From positions 87,090,924-87,154,923 of the forward strand of contig OX328126.1 of assembly GCA_946811695.1 (NCBI GenBank): a stretch of DNA of 64,000 nt. Direction: 5' to 3'. This document shows, in pieces, positions 1 to 11,447 of this stretch. Below the pieces are notes generated by a model, which ran no database searches, was not told the DNA's origin, and worked only from the letters and a program-made list of their open reading frames with translations. The stretch is from Gonocerus acuteangulatus (taxonomy: Eukaryota > Arthropoda > Insecta > Hemiptera > Coreidae). Numbering within the stretch: the first letter of the stretch is position 1; each line of letters opens with the position of its first letter. The position numbers and the translations under genes were made by a program.

Positions 1-600
1 TATTGGTAAGCGGAAGGTAACCATTCGAAAGCTTACTAAATTCTCTACAAAAAATATCCACACAGAACTTTCGATGGGACATTTTGAGAAATAAGTAATT
101 TTTTTCTTTATTTTCCTTAGTTTATAACTGGTTGCTCTTTTTAGCAAGTTTTCTCTCTCCATTCATAGGGGAAAACCCCGCTAATGACCTTGACCTCAAG
201 ATGTACTCCTCAATTGAATTTTAATTGTGTTATCAGGTTATAAAATGAGAATCATATTTTTTATTAGTTTTTTACTAGAGCGAACGTTGAGAATGCGGAG
301 GATCAATTTCTGACAGTTTTCTGTTGCGGCTCCTTCACAATTATATTTTTCACAGAAAATCAAAATCTACACATAACTCTTTCCTCAATTAATGGCCCTA
401 GTGATATGAAAGAAAACTCGCTAAGATGACGCAGTTCCTGCAAGTGAGACTTTTTATAGACCGATTTTTAGAGCCATTTAAGAATTGGTACTTGCTTTTA
501 GCACTTTCCTCCGAAGGAAAGTAGCTATTGAGGTTTGACTCATGACGGAATTTTTGAAAAATTTCTTCAAATCTTTATCGATCCTACCTAGTAGACACCG
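1..600. repeat. Dispersed repeat family, copy 1
   Basis: No gene is visible. Blocks near positions 10-55 and 240-345 recur in diverged form around 12117-12170 and 45385-45720, including the recurring words TTACTAAATTCTC and CTAGAG. This marks an interspersed repeat, probably the body of a non-autonomous DNA element. Ends and class cannot be fixed by eye. Confidence 0.5.
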
Positions 601-618
601 AAAATGACCCCCGTTAAA

Positions 619-673
<55 letters not shown>

Positions 674-691
674 TATATATATATATATATA

Positions 692-758
<67 letters not shown>
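619..758. repeat. (TA)n microsatellite
   Basis: A nearly pure TA dinucleotide tract of about 140 bp with two GC interruptions. Similar TA tracts sit at the edges of several Helitron-like copies in this window (10480, 24420, 44830, 51280). Open frames of repeated I-Y residues across it are artefacts. Confidence 0.95.
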
Positions 759-761
<3 letters not shown>

Positions 762-765
762 TGTT

Positions 766-1172
766 AACACGATAGCGGCCAGAGTTTTTGTTTTTTCGTC
801 ACGAAACTTGGTATATAGCATTCAATTAGCAAACGATTGAACGAGTTCGTTAACCACTAAAGTCGGTCCACCGGAAGGGGGGGTTTACCCCGAACCCAAA
901 ACACTTATTTGGCTATGTCAGCCATAATATTTGTTATATTTCAACGAAACTTGGTATTCGTAGTGGTAATGTAGAAAGAAAAGTGAGATATAAAAATGAA
1001 CTAAATCGGTTCATTAGAAGGGGGGGTTTACTCCGGATCCAAATTCCTAATATACTCATACCGGTCGTAATTTCTGCTGTATTGTAACGAAACGCGGTAT
1101 ACGTCGTGGGTAACTCATGAGAAAGAAGTGTTGTAAAAATGAGCTGAATCGGTCAATCGGAAAGCGGGGGTT
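766..1172 (+). repeat. Three degenerate ~140-bp tandem units
   Basis: Three diverged units share the order CGAAAC-TTGGTATA, then AAATGA-CTAAATCGGT, then a G-run followed by TTTA. This looks like the interior of an interspersed repeat adjoining the TA tract. No open frame spans the units. Confidence 0.5.
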
Positions 1173-2094
1173 TAATTTGTAATATATTTGAATAGAAAAG
1201 CCGGCAGACGTAGGTTCACAAAGCCGCCGCAAGGAGCGCTTTCTACCACTAGAGTGACTGTATCCTGTTCCTGCGTTAGATCAAAATACGATAATATGAG
1301 GATTTTTGTATTTATTACGTAGTGTAGTAGGTACCATGTGTAAACATAACTCTGGAAGCAGATTAATAATTGATCAGTTACTCATTACAAAATGAGAACT
1401 ATTCACGTTTTCATTTTATTTATGTAGGATATTTTAAGCAAATTGTTCTGGAAAGCAGTCTACACTACCCAAATTCTGAGGAAAGTGCTTAGTTATGCAG
1501 CTCCTGCGTGACGGACTTTTATTTATTTATACGTTGTAGCTAGCTATCGTTTATAGGCATTTTCCCTTCAAGTCTTCGTATTTGCTTGATTGTATAAATG
1601 CAACATCCTGTATTTATTTTGACTTATTTATGCAAACCATCCTTAAACAATAATTCGACAATAATTTTCCTGTCCCCACTCTTAAGAGTTCGCACTCCAT
1701 TTCTTCATGAGCCGACTCGAGGATCTGCAAACAAACACACTTGGACATCATTTTGTTGATATATGTTTAGCAAATATTGCTTGTTGCTAATGTGCTTTTC
1801 CTTTCTTATCAGTATATCTAGCACCTGTTGCACAATCTCTATCAATCAGGAAGACCGAGTACTCCAGACATTCCACAGGTCAGCAGCTTGGAGCATCGTC
1901 TACAATATCCCGGCGTGTACGGGGGTCTATGTAATAATCATAATATTTCTACCTGAATAAATTCAAATACTCATAATAATAATTCATAATAAATCTATTT
2001 ATCATATGTATGAAGTGGAGTTAGAAGTTTACCTATACTTTCGCGTTTTAGAAGTATCAACATCTCTGTATTTACAGGGCTAATATCTTCGGAG
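1173..2094. other. No gene seen
   Basis: About 0.9 kb of AT-rich sequence. A 65-codon frame at 1763-1960 starts with a hydrophobic stretch but has no similarity I recognise and no splice context. I treat it as chance. Confidence 0.5.
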
Positions 2095-2640
2095 TAAAGT
2101 GCTAAAAAAATTATGACTATTATTATTTTTAATTTTAAAAGTACAATTAAAAACATGTAAAAAATTAAAAAAATTGAGATAAATTATGAAGAATAAAAAA
2201 AAAGGCAAATTGCAAATATACAAATAAAGACAGATTAAAAATTAACTACCAATTATAAACAATAAAAAGGCAAATTATTAATATTAGAAAACAAACACAA
2301 TTTAAACAATAAAAACTGAATTATAAATAATCCAAATGAACACAAAATGTAAAAGATAAAGACAAATTATAAATATAAAAAAATATATACGAATTAAACA
2401 AAAACATCAATTATAAACATAAAAAAATATAAAGAAAATAAAGAAAAATTATTACTATTTAAAACTAAACACAAATTAAGCCCCCCCCCCCCAAAAAAAA
2501 AGAAGGAATTATAGATAATACAAATAAAGACAAATTATAAATATTGAAAATAAAGATAAAATATAAATAATCAAAACAAAGATAATTTATAATCAATAAA
2601 TAAAGCCAAACTAAAAATAATAAATAATAAAAATGTATAG
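2095..2640. repeat. A-rich cryptically simple region
   Basis: Degenerate repetition of AAAGACAAATTATAAA-like words over about 500 bp, with a C-run at 2480-2491. The units drift in length and sequence, so this is cryptic simplicity and not a clean array. Confidence 0.7.
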
Positions 2641-2725
2641 ATATTATTTTTTATCGAACAAATAATTACACAGGTACACAAAATAAAAAAAGCGGTATCT
2701 TCCAAAGACACCATACATATATTCT

Positions 2726-3160
2726 TATGTATTTCGAGACGCTTAATGCGAATCCGGAGTCCGTTGCACCCCTGCACGTCAAGTTTAACTTCAAATTTTG
2801 TATGAAGTCGTTAAAGAAGAAATAACTAGAGCTTCCATGGTTCTGAGGGACGCTGAATCCGAATCCGATGTCTGTGTCACCCCATCGGCGCAAAATCAAG
2901 GTCATTTCAAGGACAAATATCTCTATTTTGCAAAAATGATTTTTTGGCTGCAGATTAATTTTTTGCAAAATGAATATTTTTCCTAGAAATTACCTTGCTT
3001 TTGCGCCGATGGGGTGAAACAGACCTCGGATTCGTATTCAGCGACCCTCAAAACCATGGAAGCTCTAGTTATTTCGACGAAATTTGACCATCAAATGCCC
3101 TTAAACCTTGCATGCTGGATTGGGATTCAGGGTGTCAAAATACATAGGAATTTATCGCAC
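2726..3160. mobile_element. Foldback (MITE-like) element
   Basis: Two inverted arms face each other. The left arm contains CTAGAGCTTCCATGG (about 2826) and CACCCCATCGGCGCAAAA (about 2878). The right arm contains their complements near 2999-3065. A weaker outer match (TATGTATTT near 2727, AAATACATA near 3140) extends the pairing to about 430 bp. No transposase frame is present. I cannot see a clean target-site duplication. Confidence 0.65.
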
Positions 3161-3342
3161 TGGTATTTCTAAAGAGACACAACTCAAAATAAAACTCAGC
3201 TGAATAATGTGTCACTCTTGCCTATGTAGGGGGCTTAGCATTAAGACAGGAAGGGTGAAAAAAGTGCCCTCTGGTGTACAAGCTCTGAATCTAGGTACAT
3301 ACAATTACGATGGTTGAAAGACCATGTCTTGCATAGGTCTAA

Positions 3343-3996
3343 GACTGCACCTACATTGGACCCGTGTTTCTCCCGAACCGATCCGATCCGATTTAGTTTG
3401 ATCGACAACGGCCAACAGCGGCCGACGTGTGTGCCTACATTGGTCTCGACCCGATCCGATCCGATTTAGTCACAGCTCGTCAGTAATGACCCCGTAGTGA
3501 AGTGAAAATGAGTGATTAAGTTAAGAAATACCACCTAATAAGCATAGAAACCTTCGATTAGGTTGAATGTTGGAAGTAAGAGAAGTATTGGTATCCATAT
3601 TTTCAAATTATTTATAAGAAAGGTAACTAGAAGGTTATAAGTATTGGAAGGTTTTAAACATTAGAAGGTTATAAACATTGGATGGTTATAGACGTTGGGT
3701 GGTTATAAATATCTTTACACGCCATTTAATAAACAAGGGAAACAAAAAAACAAAAATTTGAATTGACAAAGTTGTTCTAAATGTTATTTCCTTTGATTTA
3801 AAAAAAAAAAATGCATTGAAATCTGTTAAGATTTAGAACCTGTATACCTTTTTGAAACACAATATGTGGGTTGGCGCAATTTTGCTTCGTCGGTCAGAAA
3901 TCGGTCTAGAAACAAACATGTTTGAATGGCCAAGAATCGGTGGCCGTTAGTGGCTACTGGAGCGGATCGGAACGAGACCAGTTAGGTGCACCCTAA
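3343..3996. mobile_element. Possible MITE with GC-rich terminal inverted repeats
   Basis: The left side (3345-3470) carries two tandem copies of CCTACATTGG followed by CCGATCCGATCC. The right side (about 3958-3995) reads CGGATCGGAACGAGACC then GGTGCACC, the inverted complement of the left block. The interior is AT-rich with a short AAGGTTATA repeat near 3630-3700. The right end runs close to the assembly gap, so the boundary is uncertain. Confidence 0.45.
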
Positions 3997-4027
3997 GTAT
4001 GACGGTGTGCATAGAACCGATTTTTTA

Positions 4028-4227
4028 NNNNNNNNNNNNNNNNNNNNNNNNNNNNNNNNNNNNNNNNNNNNNNNNNNNNNNNNNNNNNNNNNNNNNNNNN
4101 NNNNNNNNNNNNNNNNNNNNNNNNNNNNNNNNNNNNNNNNNNNNNNNNNNNNNNNNNNNNNNNNNNNNNNNNNNNNNNNNNNNNNNNNNNNNNNNNNNNN
4201 NNNNNNNNNNNNNNNNNNNNNNNNNNN
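4028..4227. other. Assembly gap (200 N)
   Basis: Exactly 200 N bases, which suggests a placeholder and not a measured gap. It abuts a C-rich minisatellite, the likely cause of the break. Open frames drawn across the Ns have no meaning. Confidence 0.97.
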
Positions 4228-4732
4228 CCCCTTCTACCACCCCTTCTACCACCCCCCTTTCTACCACCCCCTTCTACCACCCCCCTTCTACCCACCCCCC
4301 TTCTACCACCCCCTTCTACCACCCCCCTTTCTACCACCCCCTTCTACCACCCCCCTTCTACCACCCCTTCTACCACCCCCCTTCTACCACGCCCCTTTCT
4401 ACCACCCCCTTCTACCACCCCCCTTCTACCACCCCCCTTCTACCACCCCCCTTCTACCACCCCCCTTCTACCACCCCCCTTCTACCACCCCCCTTCTACC
4501 ACCCCCCTTCTACCACCCCCCTTCTACCACCCCCCTTCTACCACCCCCCTTCTACCACCCCCCTTCTACCAACCCCCTTCTACCACCCCCCCCTTCTACC
4601 ACCCCCTTCTACCACCCCCTTCTACCACCCCCTTCTACCACCCCCCTTCTACCACCCCCCTTCTACCACCCCCCTTCTACCAACCCCCTTCTACCACCCC
4701 CCTTCTACCAACCCCCTTCTACCACCCCCCTC
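4228..4732 (+). repeat. C-rich ~14-bp minisatellite
   Basis: About 36 copies of a 13-15 bp unit of the form CCCCCCTTCTACCA. The C-run length varies, with rare CCAAC or CGCCC variants. One strand is strongly pyrimidine-rich. The array probably continues into the gap on its left. Confidence 0.95.
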
Positions 4733-5925
4733 CAAACTTTTTTTTATAATTATATATGCGTCCGAAGTTAAATTTTAAGTAAGTACGTAAGAAATAGACC
4801 AAATCTACATATTCGTTTATAGAAGCATTAACACTTAGACATATAACTACACATATTCAGACTGTCATGCATAAAAGCTCATGAGCTTTACATGTCATGC
4901 ATACATGTATCTGTATAAAAAAATAGCATATCTATTGTATAATGCATTATAATAAATAAAGAATGGAGCAAAAATGATTTCATTCGCTTGATGAAAGCGA
5001 TGCACAAGTAATTGGGAATTTTAGTAGTGTACGTGAAGTTAGTACCTAGAAAAATAAAGAAGTCAACCAATAAAACTATAATTCTCAAATCATTATGTAA
5101 TAAAACAATTATAAATTATAAGTTACTTTAAAAAATTGGAAATTGGAAAATCGACTGTGCCCCGATAATCTTTAATATTTCTATCATGATATGAAGAGGC
5201 TTATGAAAATATGAGGATAATCGAAATGTTTGTTCGTATCTTCATGTCTAAAATAATAATTTCGAGACTAAAACAAATAGTCATTAATTATAAGTTTTAA
5301 TCAATATGATAAGTGGTTCGGTCTGAGTGTTTGTGTTGACGGAAATAAGGAGTAACATATGTAGTACATTTTTTATCGGATCTACAATTTTTTAGTTACA
5401 GTGTATACAATAGATCATGTATAAAAAAACTTATAGTATTTGAGGGGCCAGAAGTCAACGGGCCTAAGGGAAATCTTATGGGCGGTAAAGAGATCCAAGT
5501 GATTTTTTTTGACAGTTGCTGCCACCTAGCTTGTGTTCTCTTGATTATTGTCACTTTTGTAACATTAAGTCCGGAGGGAAATTAAGGGATCTATATACGG
5601 ATTATCTAATTATTTTGCATGTTAATCATAAACTGGATGTTGTATCTATTATGTATTAAACATCTAGTTTTTGCTATTACTACATATGTTTCACTTTGAC
5701 TCTATTTTCCTCAAAACATTGAATTCGTTACTTAGACCTCTTGACCTCAGGAGTCCTCATTTGTAGTTGATAATAGCCCTGTAGTAGGATTGTAGACATT
5801 AAAAACTCACTCCTTGACAAGCTGGACAAAATTCATTAATTGTTTTCTATACACCATTGGAAACTTTTTATTGTATTTCTGCTGGTCCTTAAGATACATG
5901 TTGAAAGAAAATATAGGAATAATAT
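4733..5925. other. No gene seen; one perfect palindrome
   Basis: About 1.2 kb of AT-rich sequence with no supported coding region. At 4874-4889 there is a perfect 16-bp palindrome, AAAGCTCATGAGCTTT, flanked on both sides by TGTCATGCATA. The flanking direct repeat makes it look like a small insertion or hairpin scar. Confidence 0.5.
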
Positions 5926-5927
5926 TG

Positions 5928-5960
<33 letters not shown>

Positions 5961-7014
5961 CGCTGAAACTTGCATCCTTCCTGTTATCTATATATATAAA
6001 AATCACGTGTCTGTTTTTCTGTTTTTCTGTTTGTTTGTTCCTTATACAAATCCACATCGTTTGACTGATATTGACCAAACTTCGCACATAGATACGTCTT
6101 GATCCGGGAAATCTCGTAGTCTAGCTCAAAATCTTCTAGGATTCACAGTTCGGGAGTTACGCCTTCGAAAATGTCATTTATGAAGGAGTAAATTCTCCGA
6201 AATAGCCATTTTCTTCCAGTGTTGCCCCTCCTTCTAAGAAGAAGTGCAATAAAAAAACCTTTGTTTGTTTATCTAAATAGTAGGTTTATATTCTCAGAGT
6301 TTGGACAAATATCATATAAGATATCATATAATAAAATATCATATTTTTTAAGATTAATTTCCTTAATATCAGATCAGTTTTCTTCATATCAAATCAATTT
6401 TCATTTGATTGCCTAGGGCAACACTGCTCTAACCAGAATGTAGACTAATATCGTATAAATAAGTATATCATAAAAATGTTCTGTGTTTATCTAATCATAA
6501 TTTGGACTAATATAATATAATTAAGTGGTCATGTTTCTATTCAGAACTATAATAATTTCAAAACTTTTGTTGAGAGGAAGTTTTTTCTCTTTAGTAAAGG
6601 AAGGTTGCAATGTCGGTTATAGTATTCGGTTGAATAATCTCTCACTCGCTTTTCTGTTAAATGAATATGTTTGTACTGGTATTTGATGGAGAGGGTTTTA
6701 GTATGTGGAAAAAGACTTAACTTTTTTTTTTAAACTGAGGAGGTGTGTAAATGTCATTGAAAAGGCAAAGGAGACCAAAGTTGGTGAAGATTGGGATCAG
6801 CAAGATCAAATAAACAGTTTGAATTTCTTTGTGATTTGACAACAGCCTAAGACATAATTCAGAAATTTGATAGATTATACCTAAAGGAATCAACAGCATA
6901 GTAAATTGTACATAGAAACTTCAGATTATGTTAAAAAAATAAAATTCAAACAACTGAAATGAAACAATCAGTTTATCTGGACATGTTATAAATTTATAAA
7001 ACTTGTATTGTAAA

Positions 7015-8170
7015 ATGGACCGTGTCCCTTTGGAAAACAATAAGAACAAGGCTAAAAGTATTTTGGAATTGTTTACACTGATGTGGACCTTTTTTTAACA
7101 AGGACTCTCAAAGGTGAAAAATATTTTGTTTCATTTATAGATGATTATAGTAAGATTGCCCTCATGTTAATTTCTTCATAATTGTTCAGTATTGTTTATT
7201 GTTATTTAAGTGTTTAGTGATGAATTCCCTTTGTCGCGGTCTCACTGATGTATAAATAAATAAATAGGAAGATTGCTAGGATTTAAACTATTAAACCTAA
7301 AACAGAAGTTTTTCATTCCTTTGTTCAATAAGTAAATGAGGTTGAAAACTTAGGAAATTGGTATTATGAGGTGTGACATTGGTAAGGAATATTAAATAGT
7401 AAGAATTATGACTACCAAAAAAAAGGGTATCAAAATTAATCCCTGCCCCATGAATTCATGAGTTAAACGGCGTGATTTACTAGAACAATTATGAATATAT
7501 CTCATTGCTTACTGGCAGAAGATATTGTAGAAAAAAATGTTGGCCAGAAATGGTATGTGCAGCAATTTATTTGAAAAATCCCTCTTTAGCTAACACCATT
7601 GACAATAAAATACCCTATGAAATCTGTTTTGGAAAGAAACCAGATGCTTCTAACTTTAATTTATATGGTAGTAAAAATTTTGTTAGGAAACCAGAACAAA
7701 TAATAACTTCTAAATGGGATAAAAAGGTGAATATGTGCATTTTAATCGAGTATAGTGAAGTGGGATATAAAGTACTTTTGAATAATAAAATCATTGTCGC
7801 TAGGCATGTTGATGTTATCCAAGAAAACATAAGCTGTATTGGATTGGCTGAGGGCGAATCTGATAAAGTTCAAGCGATTGTGATTTTTGGGATTGAGAAA
7901 TAGATAGTTTGAAACAAAATAATGCTTGAGATTTTGTTGAAATAAGGAAGTTGAAGATATCAAATGGGTCTAAATGTTGAACAGATGGATGTAGAGACTA
8001 TTCTTAAATGATCATTTAGAAGGAAAATCCACCACTGGTTTTCTTATTAGGTTATTTGGTAATGTATTATACTGGAAATCGAGAAAGAAAAAAGATGGTA
8101 CAGAAGAGTCTCCATATGCAGAATATGTAGCTTTAAGTGAAGTTAAAAGTTCCAAAAAGATATAACTTTT
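7015..8170 (+). pseudogene. Degenerate Ty1/copia retrotransposon pol remnant
   Basis: Translated pieces in shifting frames match copia-type Pol in order. Near 7015-7160 comes KMDRVPLENN, then after a frameshift TDVDLFLTRTLKG and FIDDYSK, the integrase start with its first catalytic Asp. Near 7360-7390 a weak RCDIGKEY stands where RSDNGGEY is expected, so the second catalytic region is altered. At 7505-7903 is an open stretch with AAIYLKNPS and IPYEICFGKKPD, typical of the integrase C-terminal side. Near 8005-8160 come KSTTGFLIRLFGNVLYWKSR and AEYVALSEV, from the copia RNase H region. The reverse transcriptase that should lie between is missing, so the copy has a large internal deletion besides frameshifts. 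No LTRs were found. Confidence 0.8.
7190..7264 (+). mobile_element. Possible LINE 3' tail inside the copia remnant
   Basis: The copia frame is interrupted here by TTGTCGCGGTCTCACTGATG followed by (TAAA)n, ending before sequence that resumes the integrase. A short tail with TAAATAAATAAA is typical of CR1/Jockey-like insertions. I cannot confirm a target-site duplication. Confidence 0.3.
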
Positions 8171-8748
8171 TGTTTTAAACATAAAGATTTTTTTAAACAT
8201 TAAAAACTCCTTTGTGAACAATGTCATTTTGTAAAGGACTTAAATTTATGAACTTGAAATTAATTCTCTCACATACATATGCAAATATTATTAAAATATT
8301 ATATTAAATGTTGTTATATTTAACTTATTGTTTTATTCGCATATAGATAGATGTACATAATAAATTATATAAATGTTTATAATCATACAAATGAATGTAT
8401 ATAAATGAATTAATTTTGACCACATTTTGAAACAATATTTTATTATAAGAGCTGTATGGTTTAGCAACCCTATTAATTTGGGCAGCCTCACTTTAATTTT
8501 TTTTTTAATAAAGTTATTCTTCTTATAATATTTCTTTTACATGCTATTTTTTTGCAGATAAATTAATGTATTAAAATATTATTTTTATAAGAAGAGGAAG
8601 TCACGTGAATTGTGGTGTTCTAATAAATGAATAAGTAATTAAATTTTCCATGCAATTTTTTATTAATTTAATATCCATAATAATTTAATCATTATATTCT
8701 GCCATATGCTTCCTTTTGTCTGGGATAGTTATATCCTCTGACTGTCAC

Positions 8749-9130
8749 CATTTAGTCGGATAGCTGGTAACGCACATTTCATGAAGTGTTTTATGCACCT
8801 TGGAATTTTGGTGTATTGCATGTCGTAATTTCGTTTTTTTTTTTTGTTTGGTGGGATGAGCACCAATCATCTGGACAGGACAGTTGTGGCTGTTCTAGAA
8901 ATAAAGCAACTTGCCTTAATTATACATTAAAGATTGTTGGCTTCTGAATAAAATACCATTTTAGTGACATATTTTTTTAACACCTTTCCCCTATGTGCAG
9001 TACCTGGTGTTTCAAGGTATGTCCAGCAACCACATACTTAACTTTTTATCTACACTAGAGACCCACTATAGCACAATTTCAAGGCACATAAAACACTTGA
9101 AAAGTGTGTTACCAGCTCTTGGACTAAATG
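8749..9130. mobile_element. MITE with ~60-bp terminal inverted repeats
   Basis: The left end reads CATTTAGTCGGATAGCTGGT and the right end is its imperfect complement (CCAGCTCTTGGACTAAATG). The match continues inward through TAACGCAC, GTGTTTTATG and CCTTGGAATT. Length is about 382 bp with no coding capacity. It lies inside the candidate composite Helitron. Confidence 0.75.
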
Positions 9131-9986
9131 TTTAAATACGGTTGCAATTCTGGTAAAAATATTGTTGCTCGCCAAGTCAATGTCGTTATTGAAATTCCCA
9201 AATACCTTTAATTCATTGTTGTCCATAACTGCAAGAAAAAATATCTTAAATTTGTTTTTATTCTTAGAGGCCCCTATTTCCTATGATAGAAGGACTATCC
9301 TTATAGAAGAGCCCATGAACCATAAAATTTGAAACAGAAGCTTTAATAGAAAGGACTATTAACAAACTATGTTTTTAAAACTTTCCTTTTGGCATAAATA
9401 ACATACACCCTGCACGACTTACCTACTTTTTCATTCATAAAAAAAACTCAGTTACGGATTATTACATGAACAGGTAAACAATATATCATATTAATATTAT
9501 ATTTGCGCAAGGTTGAGGTTTTAGCTTTAGATGCGAAGCCCTTAAAATAAATAAATATTATATTTAAAAAAAAATCAATGAAAATAAAGAATATAGTTTC
9601 AGTTGTAGGTTATTACAACTTATAACTAATCATAACCTTAATTAAATGCCTCATTTGTATTGCTATTTTTTATGAATATTTATTTATGGACCACATATTT
9701 TTTTTTCTTTAAAAAAATTAAACACAGGGAGTTTGGTTTGGATTTTCTTTAAAACGGTATTGCAATTAAATTATTTGGAATCATTTAATTGTAATACCAT
9801 TTTAAAAGTAAGGGTACTTTTTAAAATAAGGGTACTTTTTAAAAAATAAGGATTAATTTATTTTCCACCCCACTTTCTCTTAAAAAAATGGAAAATAAAT
9901 TTTTCAGCCGAGCTCTCAATTTATTATCTTATATTCTCATAATTTGGACAAATATAATATAATCATTCATTTTTTTAAATATATAA
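9131..9986. other. No gene seen; hairpin at 9748-9806
   Basis: AT-rich filler. One clear hairpin has 24-nt arms, TTTAAAACGGTATTGC... (9748-9771) and its imperfect complement (9783-9806), with an 11-nt loop. A short direct repeat AAGGGTACTTTTTAAAA follows at 9810-9846. Confidence 0.55.
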
Positions 9987-10132
9987 TATAAAGTAGGCGT
10001 ACCATGGAAGCTGGGTTACAACTATTTAATATGAAGCATGTGTAGCATGGTAAGCCCGGCTACAGATATTTAATATAAAGTAGGTGTAGCATTGCACACC
10101 GGGTAACAGCTAGTTTCCAATAAAAGTCAAAC

Positions 10133-10691
10133 ATGGTCGCTCACAAAAATACAAAATCAGGGTTTGGCGAAATCTACTATATATTTGTCAAATACCACTC
10201 ACTGACCAATCATCGCCCAGCCCAAACCACTGGACAGAAAATTTTGATATTTTGCATGGACTCTCCCTATATATCGTAGGCACTCACTAAGAAAGGATTT
10301 TTTGATATTCGAATTTTTAAGTATTTTTAGAGGGGATTGAAGTTTTAGTTGGTTAGAGCATGCAAGCCTAGGCAGCATGCGTTGCTAGGACGACAAAGAA
10401 CAGCTGTTCCGGTACATTATCTATTTTATAGTATTATTTTTAATTGTGGTTAATTTCCACTATGATGAATTACTAGAAATAAAATGTATATATATATATA
10501 TATATATATATACTATTCATTTGTCAAATACCACTCACTCACTGACTCACTGACCTATCATCGCCCAGCCCAAACCAATCGACAGAAAAATTTGAAATTT
10601 TGCATGGGCACTCCCTATAGAACGCAGACTCTCGCTAAGAAAGGATTTTTTGATATTCGAATTTTAAAGTATTTTTAGAGGGGTTTAAAGT
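10133..10691 (+). repeat. Helitron-like repeat: two tandem partial copies
   Basis: Two direct copies start with TTTGTCAAATACCACTCACT (about 10183 and 10515). Each runs through ATCGCCCAGCCCAAACCA and GAAAGGATTTTTTGATATTC to a GTATTTTTAGAGGGG block. A (TA)n tract at 10485-10512 separates them. The same family occurs inverted at 23557-24420. Confidence 0.65.
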
Positions 10692-11447
10692 TTATTTATT
10701 TATTTTAGTTGTTCGCAGCTATAGCGAATCAACTGCTTCAACAGAATAAATACAAGTACACAAGATATTCATGTTTTGCCATGTGTAGAAGTTGACTTTA
10801 ATTTCTCACACAGTTGTATTTATATCTCATTTATGTGGAATAAAGTAAAATAAAGCAGATCAAATCAAATGAAGTAAAATATTAGAAAAATTAAATAAAT
10901 AGGGTTTAGATTAAGTTATAAAGGTTTACTTTTTTAAGATAGTCCAATAGCTGTCCTATGTAGTGACTGTCATCTGTAAGTAGTTCATGTATGTTGTGTG
11001 GGAGGGTATCATTTTGTCTCAGTCTACAGTCAGTCAGGATGTGTTTAATGGTGAGAGTTGTATTACAGTATTGACATGTTGGTCTGTCTTGTCTAGTCAT
11101 AAGGTAAGAGTGAGTCAGTCGTGAATGGCCTATCCTTAGCCGGCATGGGACGACTTCTTCTCGTCTGTTACTTCTGCTGCTTGAAGGCCATTCATGAATT
11201 GTGTCTTTAATCTCTCGTAACTTATTATTTGTTGTCCTGTACCATGTCTCCTGCCACCTTTATGTAATTATTGTCTTGGCCTCTGTCAATAAGTCCTGGT
11301 ACGTTGAGTCCTGAATGTCTAGTTGGTCTTTTCGTGCTGCAAGTTTTGCTTGTATGTCTACTTCAGTACTAGGAGCAATGTCTTCGTGGCCAGGTAGCCA
11401 GTACATCGTTATAGGTTTGTTCAGTAGTGAAAGTTTGTTAAATATAT
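10692..11447 (-). mobile_element. Jockey-like LINE fragment nested in Helitron-like repeat
   Basis: The sequence interrupts the Helitron-like block. TTTAAAGTTT precedes it and TTAAAGTTTT follows it, giving a target-site duplication of about 9-10 bp. Read on the minus strand, the element ends in (AATA)n. It is strongly 5'-truncated and carries only the C-terminal part of ORF2. Confidence 0.75.
10906..11446 (-). pseudogene. Non-LTR retrotransposon ORF2 C-terminus (RNase H end and tail)
   Basis: Minus-strand translation gives ITMYWLPGHEDIAPSTE, which fits the end of the RNase H domain of Jockey/Loa-type LINEs (the WxPGHxxIxGNE-like motif). It continues with KLAARKDQLDIQDSTYQDLL, then, after one stop and a frameshift, RLRIGHSRLTHSYLMTRQ and CQYCNTTLTIKHILTDC. 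That last segment is the Cys-His motif that closes many Jockey ORF2 proteins. The final 64 codons end with a natural stop. The reverse transcriptase and endonuclease domains are absent. Exact clade assignment is uncertain. Confidence 0.8.

Larger units (their letters stand above)
5987..10114 (+). mobile_element. Candidate composite Helitron (4.1 kb)
   Basis: The left end begins TCTATATATATAAAA followed by a CTGTTTGTTTGTTC and ACCAAACTTCGCAC stretch, a layout common at Helitron 5' ends in arthropods. The right end finishes GGGTAACAGCTAGT. The insertion lies between an A (5986) and a T (10115), as Helitrons require. Three ~50-bp near-repeats of the terminal block occur at about 9995-10114. No Rep/helicase frame is present, so it would be non-autonomous. 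It encloses a broken copia copy and a MITE. The two ends could instead belong to separate elements. Confidence 0.4.

Noticed and set aside
3986..4778. Long Pro/Ser/Thr/Tyr-rich frames across the assembly gap
   Set aside because: They run through Ns and a simple C-rich repeat, so the translation is meaningless.
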